The notes under the pieces: generated by a model
What the model saw: only the letters and a program-made list of their open reading frames with translations
What the model was told of the DNA's origin: nothing
Database searches by the model: none
Shown here: positions 24,186 through 25,555 of the stretch, one piece after another
Layout: each line of letters starts with the position of its first letter
Position numbering within the stretch: position 1 is the first letter of the stretch
Position numbers and translations under genes: made by a program
DNA from: CAYFSC01 sp964345695
GTDB taxonomy: Bacteria; Bacteroidota; Rhodothermia; Rhodothermales; Salinibacteraceae
Direction: 5' to 3'
DNA length: 25,555 nt
NCBI GenBank assembly: GCA_964345695.1
Contig: CAYFSC010000025.1
Coordinates: 1 to 25,555 of the forward strand

Positions 24186-25061
24186 TCAGTCGAACACTGC
24201 TGTGCGATTGTCGTGAACGAGGATCCGCCGCTGTAAATGGTTCCAGACGGCGCGGGCCAGCACTACTTTCTCGAGGTCCTGCCCCTTCCGCTTGAGATCC
24301 TCCACGTCGTCTTCGTGTGACACCTGCACGACGTCCTGCTCGATGATTGGCCCCTCGTCGAGATCTTCCGTCGCATAATGGCTGGTCGCTCCGATGACCT
24401 TGACCCCTCGCTTGTAGGCCGAGTGGTATGGCTTGGCTCCCGGAAAGGCCGGAAGAAAGGAGTGGTGAATGTTTATAATTCGACTCCTGTACGCCTCGAT
24501 AAAATAGTCGGTAAATATCTGCATGTACCGAGCGAGCACGATAAAATCGACGTCGTGCTCCTTGAGGATTTTCACCTGCTTCTCTTCCTGCTCTCGTTTG
24601 TTCTCCTTCGTAATCGGAATGTGGTGGTACTCAATGCCGAACCGCTGGGCGATGGGCCGCAACACGTCGTGATTGCTGATGATCACGGGGATTTCCACAT
24701 TCCATTCCCCGGACTCGTACCGAGCCAGAAGATCGTGGAGGCAATGGGACTGCTTCGTCACGAAGATCGCCATCCGCGGGGTCGCGTCCGAGAAATAGAG
24801 CGACCAGTTCATGGCAAATCGCTCGGCGAGAGGTTCGAACTGGGCGGCAATCTGGTCTCGCGGGAGGTCGAAGGGCGTCATCTCCCACTCAACCCGCATC
24901 AAGAAGATGTCATTCAGCGTCTCTACGTGCTCGGTGAGTTCCAGAATATTTCCTCCATGCTGGCTCACGAAGCCGGTAATGGCCGCCAGAATGCCCGGTC
25001 GGTCGGGGCAGGCGACCAGCAGAATGGCCGAGGCGCCGTTGGGTTCGGAGCTTCCTTCCAT
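24186..25061 (-). CDS. purU: Formyltetrahydrofolate deformylase
   Basis: The 291-residue enzyme hydrolyses 10-formyltetrahydrofolate to formate and tetrahydrofolate, balancing one-carbon pools and feeding formate to PurT-type purine synthesis. An N-terminal ACT domain (about residues 10-90: ILLVACPDRPGILAAITGF, VSQHGGNILELTEHVE) is followed by a formyltransferase-fold domain with IPVIISNHDVLRPIAQRFGI, the segment FIVLARYMQIFTDYF, the catalytic INIHHSFLPAFPGAKPYHSA and ATSHYATEDLDEGPIIEQD. The Asn/His/Asp catalytic set is present. The length and the ATG at 25061 suit the family. It lies between the hydrolase gene (convergent) and a tRNA gene on the same strand. Confidence 0.96.
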   Translation of the reverse strand: MEGSSEPNGASAILLVACPDRPGILAAITGFVSQHGGNILELTEHVETLNDIFLMRVEWEMTPFDLPRDQIAAQFEPLAERFAMNWSLYFSDATPRMAIFVTKQSHCLHDLLARYESGEWNVEIPVIISNHDVLRPIAQRFGIEYHHIPITKENKREQEEKQVKILKEHDVDFIVLARYMQIFTDYFIEAYRSRIINIHHSFLPAFPGAKPYHSAYKRGVKVIGATSHYATEDLDEGPIIEQDVVQVSHEDDVEDLKRKGQDLEKVVLARAVWNHLQRRILVHDNRTAVFD

Positions 25062-25173
25062 GAAATACGGATACGATTGAATGCATACATCTGACGGAAA
25101 CGAGACGGTCGGAGCCTGAGACCCCGCCCCTCCTACAACACAAACAAGTACCCGCTCTATGCGGTCTCCGCCA

Positions 25174-25251
<78 letters not shown>

Positions 25252-25555
25252 GTGATTATGGAATCGCAGCCGATCCTCTTCTGCGGGGAAGATCTTCTTG
25301 CGTGTTGGACACCGGTTAATTTCCAACGGATGTACACGATTCAGCTCTACTCGTTCTCTTCGAGTGCCTCGTCGAGGGGTACACCCCTGTTACTTTTGGC
25401 ATCGAATGTGCGACTCATTCCCTGAACACCTCCAGAGACTGTTGGAGGATGGATGTCAGACCACGCAGAGCAAAGCAACACACGAGCAGCGCGGGTCTAG
25501 GACCTGTTCTGCGCGAGATCGGTGAAGCCGCAGACTGTTCGCCCGATTGCTTCTC
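25252..25555. other. Right-edge region without a supported gene
   Basis: About 300 bp in which no credible ORF was found. It contains a near-perfect palindrome AGGGGT-AC-ACCCCT (25375-25388), then TACTTTTG (25391-25398), which matches the Bacteroidota -7 box TAnnTTTG but lacks a well-spaced -33 TTG. A CCTCCA/TGGAGG hairpin follows at 25429-25448. It may be the leader of a plus-strand gene beyond the window. Confidence 0.3.

Overview
The window looks like chromosomal DNA of a high-GC bacterium in the Rhodothermales branch of Bacteroidota, possibly a Salinibacter-like halophile. The reasons are the strongly acidic predicted proteins (SMC, QueG and PEP carboxykinase are rich in Asp/Glu), beta-barrel outer-membrane proteins with an Ala-rich signal peptide, the near absence of Shine-Dalgarno sequences, and short heptanucleotide repeat tracts in the intergenic spacers. 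The taxonomic placement is inferred, not proven. One run of 100 N (21933-22032) marks a scaffold gap.

Layout. At 1-2824 (minus strand) lie a probable lipoprotein and, downstream of it, a large outer-membrane barrel protein that runs off the left edge. At 3294-8789 (minus) are ATP-type PEP carboxykinase (pckA), with a clear intrinsic terminator, and the chromosome-organising ATPase SMC. A divergent spacer of about 355 bp separates smc from epoxyqueuosine reductase (queG, plus). At 10161-13915 (minus) are a Uma2-family nuclease-like protein, an MFS exporter and lysyl-tRNA synthetase (lysS). At 14100-16486 (minus) are an unrecognised Ala-rich protein, a Rossmann/DUF2520 protein and a DinB/DUF1569-like protein; the last two probably form an operon.

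At 16636-17772 (plus) is a secreted protein with nine consecutive 16-residue Gly-rich repeats. It is followed by a small conserved-looking ORF split by an apparent frameshift in a run of six G. At 18228-19792 (minus) are a SPOR-domain lipoprotein and deoxyribose-phosphate aldolase (deoC). At 19961-22032 (plus) are the substrate-binding lipoprotein and permease of a BtuF/BtuC-type ABC importer, overlapping by 4 bp; the expected ATPase is not visible and may lie in the N gap. At 22214-24166 (plus) are a long-chain polyprenyl diphosphate synthase and an RNase Z-like metallo-beta-lactamase-fold hydrolase. At 24186-25251 (minus) are formyltetrahydrofolate deformylase (purU) and tRNA-Arg(TCG).

Most genes are housekeeping: gluconeogenesis, chromosome segregation, tRNA modification and charging, nucleoside catabolism, isoprenoid and folate/purine metabolism. 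I found no defence island, CRISPR array, prophage or transposase. The most distinctive observations are (i) several different 7-bp-periodic tandem repeat tracts in the gene spacers, (ii) the 16-residue repeat surface protein, (iii) the frameshifted small ORF with a 13-bp duplication at its start, and (iv) candidate RNA structures in several leaders and spacers. None amounts to a clearly new multi-gene system.
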